Source of the DNA: Archangium gephyra
Lineage (GTDB): Bacteria; Myxococcota; Myxococcia; Myxococcales; Myxococcaceae
Reading direction: 5' to 3'
Assembly (NCBI RefSeq): GCF_001027285.1
Contig: NZ_CP011509.1
Span: 4,286,501 to 4,350,500 of the forward strand
Length of the DNA: 64,000 bases
The position numbers and the translations under genes were made by a program. The first letter of the stretch is position 1. Every line of letters begins with the position of its first letter. The notes below the pieces were generated by a model. That model worked only from the letters and a program-made list of their open reading frames with translations, ran no database searches and was not told the DNA's origin. This document shows, piece after piece, positions 21,213-29,740 of this stretch.

Positions 21213-22151
21213 ATGGCCTTCATTCTCGTCGCGGAGCCATCCGCCTCGGTGGCCGGGGCGCTGCGCAAGTTCCTGGAGAACGCCGGCCATGAGGTGACGG
21301 TGGCGTCCGAGGTCCGGGATGCGCTGGAGCGGGTGCGGGAGCTGGCGCCCGCCCTGGTGCTGGCTTCTGTCACGGAGAGCTTCGACGGCGAGACCCTCTG
21401 CCGGCAGGTGAAGGAGGAGGCGCCGACCATTCCGGTGCTCCTGCTGTACCTGCCGGAAGAGGAGCAGCCGGAGGCACGTGCGTCCGCCGCGGGGGCGGAG
21501 GCGTGCCTGGTGGGTCCGCTGAAGCGGGCCACCGTGGTGTCCTGCGTGAGCCTGATGATGCAGCTGGCGCAGGCCCGGGAGACGGTGTCGGTGGTGCGCA
21601 CCGAGATGCAGCTGATGCAGCATCAGGGGCCCCGCCGTGAGCCGAGCTCCTCGGGCGCGGACCTGGAGTTCCTCAAGCGGCTGCTCTTCATGGAGGTGAA
21701 GCGCAGCCGTCGCTACCGCTACCCCATCTCCTACCTGTTGCTGGAGCCGGACCGGTACGCGGAGCGGATTGCCACGCTGCCGGCGGCCCAGCGCACGTCC
21801 GCGCTGGCGGAGGTGCTCCGGCGGCTCTCCGAGGCGCTGCGGGACATCGACGTGGCGGTGCCGTTCGCCGAGGGCCGCTTCATTGTCTTCCTGCCGTACA
21901 CGCCGCACGAGGGAGCGATGGTGGTGGCGGAGCGGCTGCGGCAGCGGGTGAAGGAAGTGGAGTCGGTGCCGGGGCTGACGGCGTCCATGGGCCTGGCGGT
22001 GTTCGAGCCGTCGGCGCAGAAGGGCCAGGCGCAGGTGAGCTTCGGCAGCCTCATGAAGGAGGCGGGAGACGCGCTGCGGCGGGCTCAGGCCGCGGGCGGA
22101 GACCGCGTCGAAGGCGGCCGGCAGCCTCCCGCGGAACCCGTCATCGAGTAA
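21213..22151 (+). CDS. pseudo-receiver plus degenerate GGDEF-like protein
   Basis: The 312-residue protein starts like a response-regulator receiver (ILVAEPSASVAGALRKFLENAG), but the phosphoacceptor region reads LVLASVTESFDG, with Ser where Asp is normally found, and the N-terminal acidic pair is also missing. The C-terminal half (about 150-290) aligns by pattern with a GGDEF fold: YPISYLLLEPDRY, LRDIDVAVPFAEGRFIVFLP in the signature strand, and GLTASMGLAVF. The signature is AEGRF, so enzymatic activity is unlikely. The tail is disordered. It begins one base after the frr stop. Its role is unknown; a regulatory or docking protein is plausible. Confidence 0.65.
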   Translation: MAFILVAEPSASVAGALRKFLENAGHEVTVASEVRDALERVRELAPALVLASVTESFDGETLCRQVKEEAPTIPVLLLYLPEEEQPEARASAAGAEACLVGPLKRATVVSCVSLMMQLAQARETVSVVRTEMQLMQHQGPRREPSSSGADLEFLKRLLFMEVKRSRRYRYPISYLLLEPDRYAERIATLPAAQRTSALAEVLRRLSEALRDIDVAVPFAEGRFIVFLPYTPHEGAMVVAERLRQRVKEVESVPGLTASMGLAVFEPSAQKGQAQVSFGSLMKEAGDALRRAQAAGGDRVEGGRQPPAEPVIE

Positions 22152-22175
22152 CCCCGCGCTCGAGCAACCCCACTC

Positions 22176-22212
22176 CTCCCTCTCCCTTCGGGAGAGGGTC
22201 GGGGTGAGGGTA
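22176..22212. repeat. GC-rich palindromic intergenic element, copy C
   Basis: CCCTCTCCC-TTC-GGGAGAGGG is followed by TCGGGGTGAGGGTA. It lies between the convergent pseudo-receiver (plus) and cyaY (minus) genes and has the same orientation as copy B. Confidence 0.8.
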
Positions 22213-22243
22213 TTGGGCATCCCAGGTTGAGACGGGACCGGGC

Positions 22244-22576
22244 CTACCCGGGGTACACCAACTCCTGGCCGGAGATGTCGCGCACCACGTCGGCGACGAA
22301 GCGGAACAGCTCGAGCCCCTTGCCCTTGTCGTCCAGCCAGGAGCCGCTGGCGGCGTCATAGGAGAAGTGGATGCCCTGCGAGCGGCCCGCGACCCAGATC
22401 TGCCGCACGGCACGCTGGGTGTTGACGATGCACTTCTCGCGCGCGGGGGTGGTGAGCGTCACCATGTCCCCGGTGCTCTCGGCCTCGAGGTCATCCGGGT
22501 CGAGCGCATCCGCGGCGGCCATGATGCGCTTGAAGGCCGCGGAGACGAGCTGGTTGTAGCTGGCCTCGTCCATCAT
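22244..22576 (-). CDS. cyaY: frataxin-like protein CyaY
   Basis: The 110-residue protein has the frataxin/CyaY layout: an N-terminal helix with acidic residues (about 20-36), the strand VTLTTPAREKCIVNTQRAV, the signature RQIWVAGRSQGIHFSYD and W-L-D, and a C-terminal helix. CyaY binds iron and the IscS desulfurase and tunes Fe-S cluster assembly in the cytoplasm. The start has two tandem ATGs (22576 and 22573); the first is used, with GGAGG nine to ten bases upstream. It follows sixA on the same strand with a 27-bp gap. Confidence 0.82.
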   Translation of the reverse strand: MMDEASYNQLVSAAFKRIMAAADALDPDDLEAESTGDMVTLTTPAREKCIVNTQRAVRQIWVAGRSQGIHFSYDAASGSWLDDKGKGLELFRFVADVVRDISGQELVYPG

Positions 22577-22603
22577 CGGTGAAGCCTCCAGGAAGCGGAG
22601 CGG

Positions 22604-23113
22604 CTACTGGAGGACGTCGAGCACCGGCTGGCCGGGGGCGGCGAAGAACAGCAGCTTCGCCGGAGCGGGCGCGGCACCGGGCTCGGTGGAGTCCGGGCGC
22701 TCGATGGCGATGACCGTGCCCGGGTTGACCTGCTTGGGGAAGGACTGCATGCCCAGCAGGTGGGTGGCCAGCGCTCCCATGGACGGCTGGTGGCCCACGA
22801 GCACGATGTTCTCACCCGTGTGCTCGTCGATGACGGGGGCGACAGCGCCCACCGGCATGTCCGGCAACAGGCAACGATGGGCCCGCAGGGTGCCCTCGTG
22901 CTTGAGGATGGTGGAGAGCAGCTGCGCCGTCTGCACGGTGCGAACCAGCGGGCTCGCGAGCACGAGCGAAACGGGACCGATACGCTCCGCCAGCGACGCG
23001 AAATGCGCGGCCGTGCTGGCTCGGGCCTTGGCAGTGAGCGCGCGCGCCTCGTCACCGAGTCCCTCGGGGGCCTCCGCGTCCGCCTCGCCGTGCCTTACCA
23101 GGAAGATCCTCAA
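22604..23113 (-). CDS. sixA: phosphohistidine phosphatase SixA-like
   Basis: The 169-residue protein is a histidine phosphatase: LRIFLVRHGEADAE carries the catalytic RHG, LASPLVRTVQTAQ the second Arg, and IVLVGHQPSMGAL the second catalytic His. Small size and order match SixA, which removes phosphate from phosphohistidine of HPt domains or phosphotransferase proteins. The start is taken as TTG 23113, just before RIFLVRHG, with GGAGG four bases upstream; longer in-frame starts would add a non-conserved extension. It is divergent from a lipoprotein gene and precedes cyaY. Confidence 0.85.
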   Translation of the reverse strand: MRIFLVRHGEADAEAPEGLGDEARALTAKARASTAAHFASLAERIGPVSLVLASPLVRTVQTAQLLSTILKHEGTLRAHRCLLPDMPVGAVAPVIDEHTGENIVLVGHQPSMGALATHLLGMQSFPKQVNPGTVIAIERPDSTEPGAAPAPAKLLFFAAPGQPVLDVLQ

Positions 23114-23289
23114 GGTGCCTCCACCGCTCTGAACGGACCGCGGTTCGTACACGACCGCGCCAGGGTTGGTCAAAGGTAATGCGGCGAATGTTGGCTGGTG
23201 ACGGCCCCTCCCGCTGGGGGGGCAGGCAGCCTGGGGCCGTTCCGCCCGGAGCGGATGCAATCCCGTCCGTGGCCGACTGTGCGCGGACG

Positions 23290-23295
23290 TATACT
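23290..23295 (+). promoter_or_regulatory. -10-like hexamer upstream of the lipoprotein gene
   Basis: TATACT lies 42 bp before the ATG at 23338. No convincing -35 is visible, so this is only a candidate promoter element in the 224-bp divergent region shared with sixA. Confidence 0.3.
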
Positions 23296-23337
23296 CCGTC
23301 CTTCGTGTGACCGGGGAGGACCCCTGGAGGAGTGTGG

Positions 23338-24021
23338 ATGCGCAAGCTGCTGTGGGTGCTGTTCGCCGCGGGACTGCTGTCCGGCTGCAAGAAGGAAGAG
23401 GCCCCCGCGCCTGCCCGGCAGGCGGCCGGAGAGGGCACGCAGGAGGCCCCCACCGAGGCCCCCGAGGCGCTCGATGACAGCAAGCCCTACGCCCTCACCC
23501 AGGCGAAGCTGGACGCCTACGTCGGCTACCAGCGCCAGGTGCTGGACGCCTACGCCGCCATGGCCCGGGAACTCCAGGCCGCCAAGGTCCGGCTCACCGC
23601 CGGCACCCTGGACGCCCAGGGCCGGCCCGTGGGCATGAGCGAGTCCATGAAGGCCATCGAGAGCAAGGCCGAGTCCGAGGCCAAGGCCCGCCGCGAGGCC
23701 GGCCTCTCCGAGGACGACGTCAACCGCATCGGCTCCCTGGTCATGGACGTCATCACCCAGCGCCACATGGCCGCCATGCTGGACCTCGCCGGCGAGCTCA
23801 AGAAGCTCGAGGAGATGCAGGCCCGCCTCAAGCCCGAGCAACAGAAGGAACTGGCTCCCCAGATCGAGGTCATGCGCCAGCGCGTGGCGGAGACCGAGAA
23901 GCTCGTGGCGGTCCGGAAGATCCACGGTGATGCGAATGTGGACCTCGTGCTCAGCCGCGAGCAGGACCTGATGCGCAACTACCAGGACATGCTCAGGTCC
24001 TTCGGCGGGAAGGCGCAGTAG
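23338..24021 (+). CDS. hypothetical lipoprotein with helical, coiled-coil body
   Basis: The 227-residue protein has a short signal peptide ending in a lipobox (LLSGC, Cys about residue 16 from the ATG), then a Pro/Ala/Glu-rich linker. An almost entirely alpha-helical body follows, rich in Glu, Lys, Ala and Gln, with heptad character in LDLAGELKKLEEMQARLKPE. No enzymatic motif is seen. The ATG at 23338 is supported by the SD GGAGGAG at 23326-23332. It should be anchored in the envelope. The function is unknown. Confidence 0.75.
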   Translation: MRKLLWVLFAAGLLSGCKKEEAPAPARQAAGEGTQEAPTEAPEALDDSKPYALTQAKLDAYVGYQRQVLDAYAAMARELQAAKVRLTAGTLDAQGRPVGMSESMKAIESKAESEAKARREAGLSEDDVNRIGSLVMDVITQRHMAAMLDLAGELKKLEEMQARLKPEQQKELAPQIEVMRQRVAETEKLVAVRKIHGDANVDLVLSREQDLMRNYQDMLRSFGGKAQ

Positions 24022-24052
24022 GCCCCCTTTACGGCTCAACCCGGGACCCGGG

Positions 24053-24112
24053 TACCCTCACCCCGTCCCTCTCCCGGGGGGAGAGGGGAGGTGGGGGCCA
24101 GTGGGGTGAGGG
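24053..24112. repeat. GC-rich palindromic intergenic element, copy D (double palindrome)
   Basis: TACCCTCACCCC and CCCTCTCCC are followed by GGGAGAGGG and then, 15-20 bp later, GGGGTGAGGG. Copy D thus contains both inner and outer arm pairs and could form a nested hairpin. It lies between the convergent lipoprotein and flavo-oxidoreductase genes. Confidence 0.8.
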
Positions 24113-24130
24113 GGATGGAGATGCGGCGGG

Positions 24131-27100
24131 TCAGACGCGGCGCAGATTCGGCGCCTTCTTGAGCAGCTGCGCCAGGTACAGGTCCGCCACCTTCTCCAGC
24201 ACCGTGTTACCCCGCAGGCGCTGGTTCAGGTTCACGAAGTCCACCTGGTCCAGCCGCTGATCCTGGTTGAAGCAGGAGAACACCCACGTCTCCTTGCCCG
24301 TCCGCGGATCCACGTGCCTCTGGAGGCACTGCGCGCAGATCTCCTTCATCATGCACTGCATCGGCGAGTTGATGGAGCCGATCGCCTCGTGCTCGGGGTT
24401 CAGGTACGGCTGCAGCACCCCGTGCCGCGCCTCCTGCACCGCCCTCATCATCCGGTCCGAGCCGATCGCGATGATCCGCTGCACGTCCTTGAAGGACGCC
24501 ACCGGCGCCACGCCCAGCTCACCCTTGGCGTAGGCCAGCATCGCCTGCACCACATTGCCCCGGAACGACGTGTCCTGCGGCCGCCGCGCCTCGATGAGGT
24601 CTCCGGCATCCACCGACCACACCACCTGGTCCGTGGCCGCCTCGATCTCCTCGCGCTTGAAGACGTCCGCGCGCTGACGGAAGCCGGCGAAGTACGCCAC
24701 CTTGCACCCGGCCGCCTTGAGCGAGCGCGCGATCGAGAACAACACCGCGTTGCCCAGGCCACCGCCCACCAGCAGCACCGTCTCGTTGTGGCCGATCTCC
24801 GTCGGCGCACCCGTGGGGCCCATCACCACCACCGGCTCGCCCGGCTTCAGCGCCGCGCACAGCCGGGACGACGAGCCCATCTCCAACACGATGGTGCCCA
24901 TCAGCCCCTTCTCCTTGTCCACCCACGCGCCCGTGAGCGCCAGGCCCTCCATCGTCAGGCGCACCCCGTCCACCACCGGCGCGCTCCGCTCGAAGTTCTG
25001 CAGCCGGTAGAACTGGCCCGGCTCGAAGTGCTTCGCCGCGAACGGCGCCTTCACCACCACCTCCACGATGGTCGGCGTCAGCCGGTTCACCGTCACCACC
25101 GTCGCCAGGAAGGCCTCGTCCTGCTTCGCGAAGTGCTCGGCCAGCTTCTCGTCCCGCCGCGCCTGCGCCAGCTCGTCGTGGAAGTCCATGGCCGCCACTT
25201 CCTTCGCGTACAGACGCGCCACCTCGGGGTAGCCGTCCTTCGCGCTCGCCATGGCCTTCACCACGTTGCCCGCGTACGTCGGGTGGTTGTCGCCGAAGTA
25301 CGAGATGAGATGCCCGTCCTTCCGGTACGAGGTGAAGAAGCCCACCTTCGCCGCGATGTCCTCCACCGGCTCCACCGGCGCCAGCCCGAAGCCGTCCGCC
25401 TGCTCCGCCAGCTCGTAGCTCTTGAAGTACTCGCCGTTCTCGTCCAGCTCGAACGTGCCCGGGTACTCCTTCTCGTACGTCACGTTGGGCGCCGTGCCGG
25501 CCGCCACGCACACCGTGCGCGCCGGCAGCTCGAAGAACTCGCCGCTGCCCCGCAGCTTGCCGTCCTTCGTCACCATGCGCTCGAAGCGGATGCCCCTCAC
25601 CGCTCCCTTCTCGTCCGGCAGCGCCTCCACCGGGCTCATGCGCTCGATGAAGCGGATGCCCTCCTCCAGCGCCTTCGCCACTTCCTCGTGGTTGAGCCGG
25701 TAGGCCGGCGACTCCGTCAGGCCCCGGCGGTACACCAGGCTCACGCCGCCCCAGTTGCGCACCAGCCGGATGAAGTCCGGCGCCCGGCCCTCGTCCTGCG
25801 CCGCCTGACGCTCGGCCCGCACCGCCCGCCCGTGCTCCAGGAAGGTCTGGTACGTCACCTTCTCCTCGGCATCCAGGCGCGCCAGCACCGCCTCCTCGCC
25901 CACTTCCGCCACCAGCTTCTCGTGGCGCTCCAGCGTCTTCTCCACCTGCACCGGGTAGTAGGCCAGCAGCTCCGTGGCCGTATCGATACCCGTCAGACCG
26001 CCGCCAATGACGATGGCCGGCAGCTGCACCTGGAGGTTCGCCAGCGAGTCCCTCTTGAAGGCGCCCGTGAGCTGCAGCGACATGAGGAAGTCGCTCGCCT
26101 TGCGGATGCCCCGGATGAGGTTGTTCTTCATCCCGATGATGGTCGGCTTGCCCGCGCCCGCCGCGATGGCGATGTGGTCGAAGCCCATCTGCCACGCGTC
26201 CTCGATGGTCAGCGTGCCACCGAAGCGGATGCCGCCGTAGATGCGCAGGTTCTGCCGCCGCTCCAGCGTCAGGTGCATCAGCGTGAGGAAGTTCTTGTCC
26301 CAGCGCACGGTGATTCCGTACTCGGACACCCCGCCGAAGCCCTCGAGAATCCGCTCGTCCAGCTCGCGCGTGAGCGCCTTCCAGTCACGGATGGGCCTCA
26401 TCGCCTTGCCGTTGCGGCCCACCAGCTCGTCCTCGAAGGGCTCGATCTTCAGGCCGTCGATGCCCGTGACGCCGAAGCCCTCGTTGAGCAGGTAGTGCGA
26501 GAGCGTGTAGCCCGCGGGCCCCAGGCCCACCACCAGCACGTTGCGGCCCACGTACGGCAGCGCGTACGGACGGCGCACGTTCAGCGGATTCCAGCGCGTC
26601 AGCAGGCCGTAGATTTCAAAGCCCCAGGGCAGGTTCAGCACGTCCGTCAGGGCGGCCGTCTCCACCATGGGGATGTTCACCGGCTCCTGCTTCTGGAAGA
26701 TGCAGGCCTTCATGCAGTCGTTGCAGATGCGGTGGCCGGTACCCGGGCACATCGGGTTGTCCACCATCACCACCGCCAACGACGCCAGCGAGTTGCCCTC
26801 GCGCTTGAGCGCGTGCGCCTCGGAGATGCGCTCGTCCAGCGGGCAGCCGGTGAGCGGAATCCCCAGCGGGTTCTTCTTGAAGGTGTGCCCCTCGGCCACC
26901 GCGTCCTTCGCCTTGAAGCCCGTGGAGCACGAGTCCTTCTCGCGCTCGTGGCAGATGACGCAGTAGTCCACCTCGCCCATCACCTCGCGCGGCGTGCCCC
27001 GCGGATCCGTCAGCTTGAAGCCGTCCCGGTAGCGCAGGTGGTGGTCCGAGCCCTGGGTGATCTCCGGCAGCTTCTCGTCCGGACGCTCCAGCTGCACCAG

Positions 27101-27919
27101 CTGGTCGAACACCAGCGGCTTGGGCACCCGGTGCGTGGGCCACTTGTGGAACAGCTCCTTCATCTCCGGGTGCAGCGCGCGGGCGTACGTCCAGCGGTCC
27201 GCCAGCGCGAGCAGGTTGCGCACCGACTGCAGCTCCGCCGCGTCGTCCCCGTGCGTCACCAGGCTCGAGCCAAAGGCCTCCTTGCCCTCGGCCTCGGCCA
27301 GCAGCGCGGCGCGGATGCCCGTCCACTTCGCCCGCAGCGCCTCGCCCTGCTCGGGCGTGAGCGGCGGCAGGTTGCCGGACGTGTTGGAGAACAGCCGCTC
27401 CAGGTCCATCAGCGTGAGGATGGACTCGGCCAGCGCGCGCTCCACGTCGTCACTGGCGAGCGCCTCGGGGAAGGCGAGCGACAGCATCAGCCGCATCCGC
27501 GCGTCCAGCGAGGGGTACTCGGAGAGCGAGGGACGCTCCGCCGCGCCCTTCTTGAAGACCCGGCGGGTGATGAACTCGCGCTTGAAGTCGAAGAGCGGCA
27601 GCTCGCCCTTGAGGTGGCGCGCCAGCCGGTCCGTGTCCGTCTCCAGGCCGAACAGCCGCGTGATGAAGGCCGACACGTGGCGTGACACGCGGATGAGCAG
27701 CTCGGACTCGGCCGGGCCGGTGAGGCTCTCGCCTCCGGACTTGCGGTAGGCCTCGAAGGCCTTGAAGAGCTCGGGCTCGTCGGCGGCGAGCTGCTCGTCG
27801 AAGCGCTCGGCCAGGCGCCGCAGGCCGCGGGGGCGGTACAGATCCTCGAAGCCGAAGCCGGGGATGCCGAGGGTCAGCGTGGGGCCGTCGTTGGAAGGAA
27901 GAGCGGTCAAGGGGCGCAT
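24131..27919 (-). CDS. fused NfnAB/SudAB-like FAD, Fe-S and NAD(P)-dependent oxidoreductase
   Basis: This 1262-residue protein fuses parts that are usually separate subunits. Residues about 1-315 are helical with no clear family. Residues 320-406 hold eight Cys (320, 323, 331, 359, 391, 399, 402, 406), consistent with [4Fe-4S] binding like the N-terminus of GltD/NfnB. Residues about 460-880 form a GltD-like two-dinucleotide-binding flavoprotein (VLVVGLGPAG; AIVIGGGLTGIDTATELL) with an extra ~80-residue insertion. Residues about 935-1262 are a ferredoxin-NADP reductase/PyrK-like module (LLVGGGLGNAVLFS) ending in C1189-x5-C1195-x2-C1198-x17-C1216, a PyrK-type [2Fe-2S] ligand set. The natural reaction is inferred to be NAD(P)H:acceptor electron transfer. 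ATG 27919 is chosen; weak in-frame starts exist upstream. It is monocistronic. Confidence 0.8.
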   Translation of the reverse strand: MRPLTALPSNDGPTLTLGIPGFGFEDLYRPRGLRRLAERFDEQLAADEPELFKAFEAYRKSGGESLTGPAESELLIRVSRHVSAFITRLFGLETDTDRLARHLKGELPLFDFKREFITRRVFKKGAAERPSLSEYPSLDARMRLMLSLAFPEALASDDVERALAESILTLMDLERLFSNTSGNLPPLTPEQGEALRAKWTGIRAALLAEAEGKEAFGSSLVTHGDDAAELQSVRNLLALADRWTYARALHPEMKELFHKWPTHRVPKPLVFDQLVQLERPDEKLPEITQGSDHHLRYRDGFKLTDPRGTPREVMGEVDYCVICHEREKDSCSTGFKAKDAVAEGHTFKKNPLGIPLTGCPLDERISEAHALKREGNSLASLAVVMVDNPMCPGTGHRICNDCMKACIFQKQEPVNIPMVETAALTDVLNLPWGFEIYGLLTRWNPLNVRRPYALPYVGRNVLVVGLGPAGYTLSHYLLNEGFGVTGIDGLKIEPFEDELVGRNGKAMRPIRDWKALTRELDERILEGFGGVSEYGITVRWDKNFLTLMHLTLERRQNLRIYGGIRFGGTLTIEDAWQMGFDHIAIAAGAGKPTIIGMKNNLIRGIRKASDFLMSLQLTGAFKRDSLANLQVQLPAIVIGGGLTGIDTATELLAYYPVQVEKTLERHEKLVAEVGEEAVLARLDAEEKVTYQTFLEHGRAVRAERQAAQDEGRAPDFIRLVRNWGGVSLVYRRGLTESPAYRLNHEEVAKALEEGIRFIERMSPVEALPDEKGAVRGIRFERMVTKDGKLRGSGEFFELPARTVCVAAGTAPNVTYEKEYPGTFELDENGEYFKSYELAEQADGFGLAPVEPVEDIAAKVGFFTSYRKDGHLISYFGDNHPTYAGNVVKAMASAKDGYPEVARLYAKEVAAMDFHDELAQARRDEKLAEHFAKQDEAFLATVVTVNRLTPTIVEVVVKAPFAAKHFEPGQFYRLQNFERSAPVVDGVRLTMEGLALTGAWVDKEKGLMGTIVLEMGSSSRLCAALKPGEPVVVMGPTGAPTEIGHNETVLLVGGGLGNAVLFSIARSLKAAGCKVAYFAGFRQRADVFKREEIEAATDQVVWSVDAGDLIEARRPQDTSFRGNVVQAMLAYAKGELGVAPVASFKDVQRIIAIGSDRMMRAVQEARHGVLQPYLNPEHEAIGSINSPMQCMMKEICAQCLQRHVDPRTGKETWVFSCFNQDQRLDQVDFVNLNQRLRGNTVLEKVADLYLAQLLKKAPNLRRV

Positions 27920-28124
27920 GTCACTAGGAGTGTTAGAAAGCAACCTGGGCAAAACGGCTGCCAAGCGGGCCCTATTTCGCGGCCCGCCGACTGGAAAGCA
28001 AGCAGACTCGATCAGATGGGCTACTGGAGCCCCTCCACCCGGCTGCACCCGGCCTTCAACGCGCAGAACGTGCGAGCCACATCCACATGGGCTGGGGACG
28101 GAAAACCCCTACGGCCGGTTGCCC

Positions 28125-28159
28125 GACGGGCGTGCTCCGGGGTGCTCCCGCCGCCCGTC
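28125..28159 (-). terminator. hairpin downstream of the PMT-like gene
   Basis: On the minus strand GACGGGC (28159-28153) pairs with GCCCGTC (28131-28125) about 22 bp after the stop at 28181. The loop is long (21 bases) and no T-run follows. The remainder of the 260-bp gap to the oxidoreductase start shows nothing else I can support. Confidence 0.25.
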
Positions 28160-28180
28160 AGGAGGCCTGAGGGCAGGCGC

Positions 28181-29740
28181 TCAATCGATGATGAGCGCGG
28201 TGTAGGGGCCCACGTCCACCCGCTGGTAGGGGCGCCCCTCACGGCGGAAGCGCTCCTCCCACGGCTCGGGCACCTTGAAGCTCGTCACCGGGATGGCCGG
28301 AAAGAAGATCAGCGCCTTGCGGCGGGCCGTGGCGAACCGCTGCTGGTACGGGCCATAGCGCTCCGTCCCGAAGGACGGCGGCATCAGGAGCCGCTCCCTC
28401 CAGAGGAAGGTGAGCCGGTAGGCGGCCCAGTAGTCGCCCGTGGCGGCCTCCACGCCCCGCTGCTGGAGCTCCTTCAGCAGGGCCTGCTCGTCCTCTCCGC
28501 TCCCGTAGCGCGTGACGTGGGGGAGGGGGCCGTCGACCCAGCTGCCATAGCCTCGCCAGCCCGCCACCCAGAAGTGCGCCACCACCAGCAGCACCAGGGC
28601 CACGCCCACCGCCGTCCTCCCGCTGCGCACGAGCCTGTCGAGCACCGGTGCCGCCATCAGCGGAAAGCCGAGCAGCACGGGGACCAGGTAGCGCGCGCTC
28701 ATCACGTCCACGGCCCGGCCGGTGAAGAGGAAGCCGATGAGGGACACCCCCATCCAGCCCGCGCCACACCAGGCCAGCCGGCGGGCGGTCCTGTCCGCGA
28801 TGGGCAGCAGGGCGATGAGGCCACCCGCGAGCGCCAGCAGGAGGAAGGTGCCCAGCCCCAGCGCCATCAGCACGAACCAGAAGCCCTCGGGCCGCACCTC
28901 CGGCCGATGGAAGCCGTCCAGCGAGGAGAACAGCTTGGCCCCCGTGACGTAGGGCAGGCACTGCTCCCAGAAGAGCGGCCAGACGCGCTTCATCTGCGCG
29001 AAGGAGAGCTCGCTGAGCTCGGGCGGCTTCATGTTGGCGCGCAAGCGGGGAATGCTGCCCACCAGGAAGCCGGCCACCACGGCGCCCAGGGCGAGCCACC
29101 TCGGCTTGCGGGCCGCGCCCCACGTCCACCAGAGCAGGTACAGCACCAGCCCCGGGAGGAACTGCATGGCGAACAGGTCCGAGTAGTAGCCCAGCCCCAC
29201 CGCCACTCCCGCCAGCCCGGCGAACAGCATGTGCCACCGGGGGCGGAACTCTCCCGCGGCCCGCTCGGCGAGGTACAGCCCCAGGAACACCAGGGCGAAG
29301 GACCAGATCCGGAAGGCGCTGTACGTGAGGTAGTTGAGCGGCTCGGGACACACCGCGACGCAGGCGGCCGCGAGCACCGCCAGGGAGAGCGGCAGCACCC
29401 GCCTCAGCACCCCGAACAGAGAGAGCACCAGCACCACGTGCCCGAATACCGAGGACAGCAGCAGGGCCAGCGAGGGGCGCACGGGCAGCAGCGTCTGGAA
29501 GACCAGCGCGGCCAGGGACGCGGTGATGCCCTGATAGTCCGTCCCCCACAGCAGCAGGGAGCGCTCCCCGCGCGCCAGGTGCCAGGCCTGCAGGCCGACG
29601 ACGGTGATGTCCGAGTCGGCCGCGTCGGAGTTGAGGAACGCCGGGAGCCGGAACAGCAGGGTGCCCAGCGCCAGCAGTACGCCTGTCACGAGCACCCAAC
29701 GCCTGTCGGGCCCTGTCTCGCCTGCCGCACCCGGGTTCAC
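28181..29740 (-). CDS. polytopic glycosyltransferase-like membrane protein (GT39/ArnT-like)
   Basis: The 519-residue protein has about ten to twelve hydrophobic segments and a hydrophilic C-terminal periplasmic domain (about residues 420-519). The first loop contains an acidic motif (NSDAADSDITVVG), as in GT-C enzymes that use lipid-linked sugar donors. The overall pattern resembles GT39/ArnT-type transferases, although similarity is weak and donor/acceptor are unknown. The start is the GTG at 29740, which overlaps the stop of the upstream gene (GTGA), indicating translational coupling. It is the distal gene of the glycan cluster. Confidence 0.7.
   Translation of the reverse strand: MNPGAAGETGPDRRWVLVTGVLLALGTLLFRLPAFLNSDAADSDITVVGLQAWHLARGERSLLLWGTDYQGITASLAALVFQTLLPVRPSLALLLSSVFGHVVLVLSLFGVLRRVLPLSLAVLAAACVAVCPEPLNYLTYSAFRIWSFALVFLGLYLAERAAGEFRPRWHMLFAGLAGVAVGLGYYSDLFAMQFLPGLVLYLLWWTWGAARKPRWLALGAVVAGFLVGSIPRLRANMKPPELSELSFAQMKRVWPLFWEQCLPYVTGAKLFSSLDGFHRPEVRPEGFWFVLMALGLGTFLLLALAGGLIALLPIADRTARRLAWCGAGWMGVSLIGFLFTGRAVDVMSARYLVPVLLGFPLMAAPVLDRLVRSGRTAVGVALVLLVVAHFWVAGWRGYGSWVDGPLPHVTRYGSGEDEQALLKELQQRGVEAATGDYWAAYRLTFLWRERLLMPPSFGTERYGPYQQRFATARRKALIFFPAIPVTSFKVPEPWEERFRREGRPYQRVDVGPYTALIID

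Noticed and set aside
21213-21560. Phosphorylatable response-regulator receiver
   Set aside because: The phosphoacceptor Asp position reads Ser in LVLASV and the upstream acidic pair is missing.
24314-27685. A 1123-codon open frame on the plus strand across the flavo-oxidoreductase gene
   Set aside because: It is rich in His, Arg and Gln with no domain features; it is an antisense shadow caused by high-GC codon structure.
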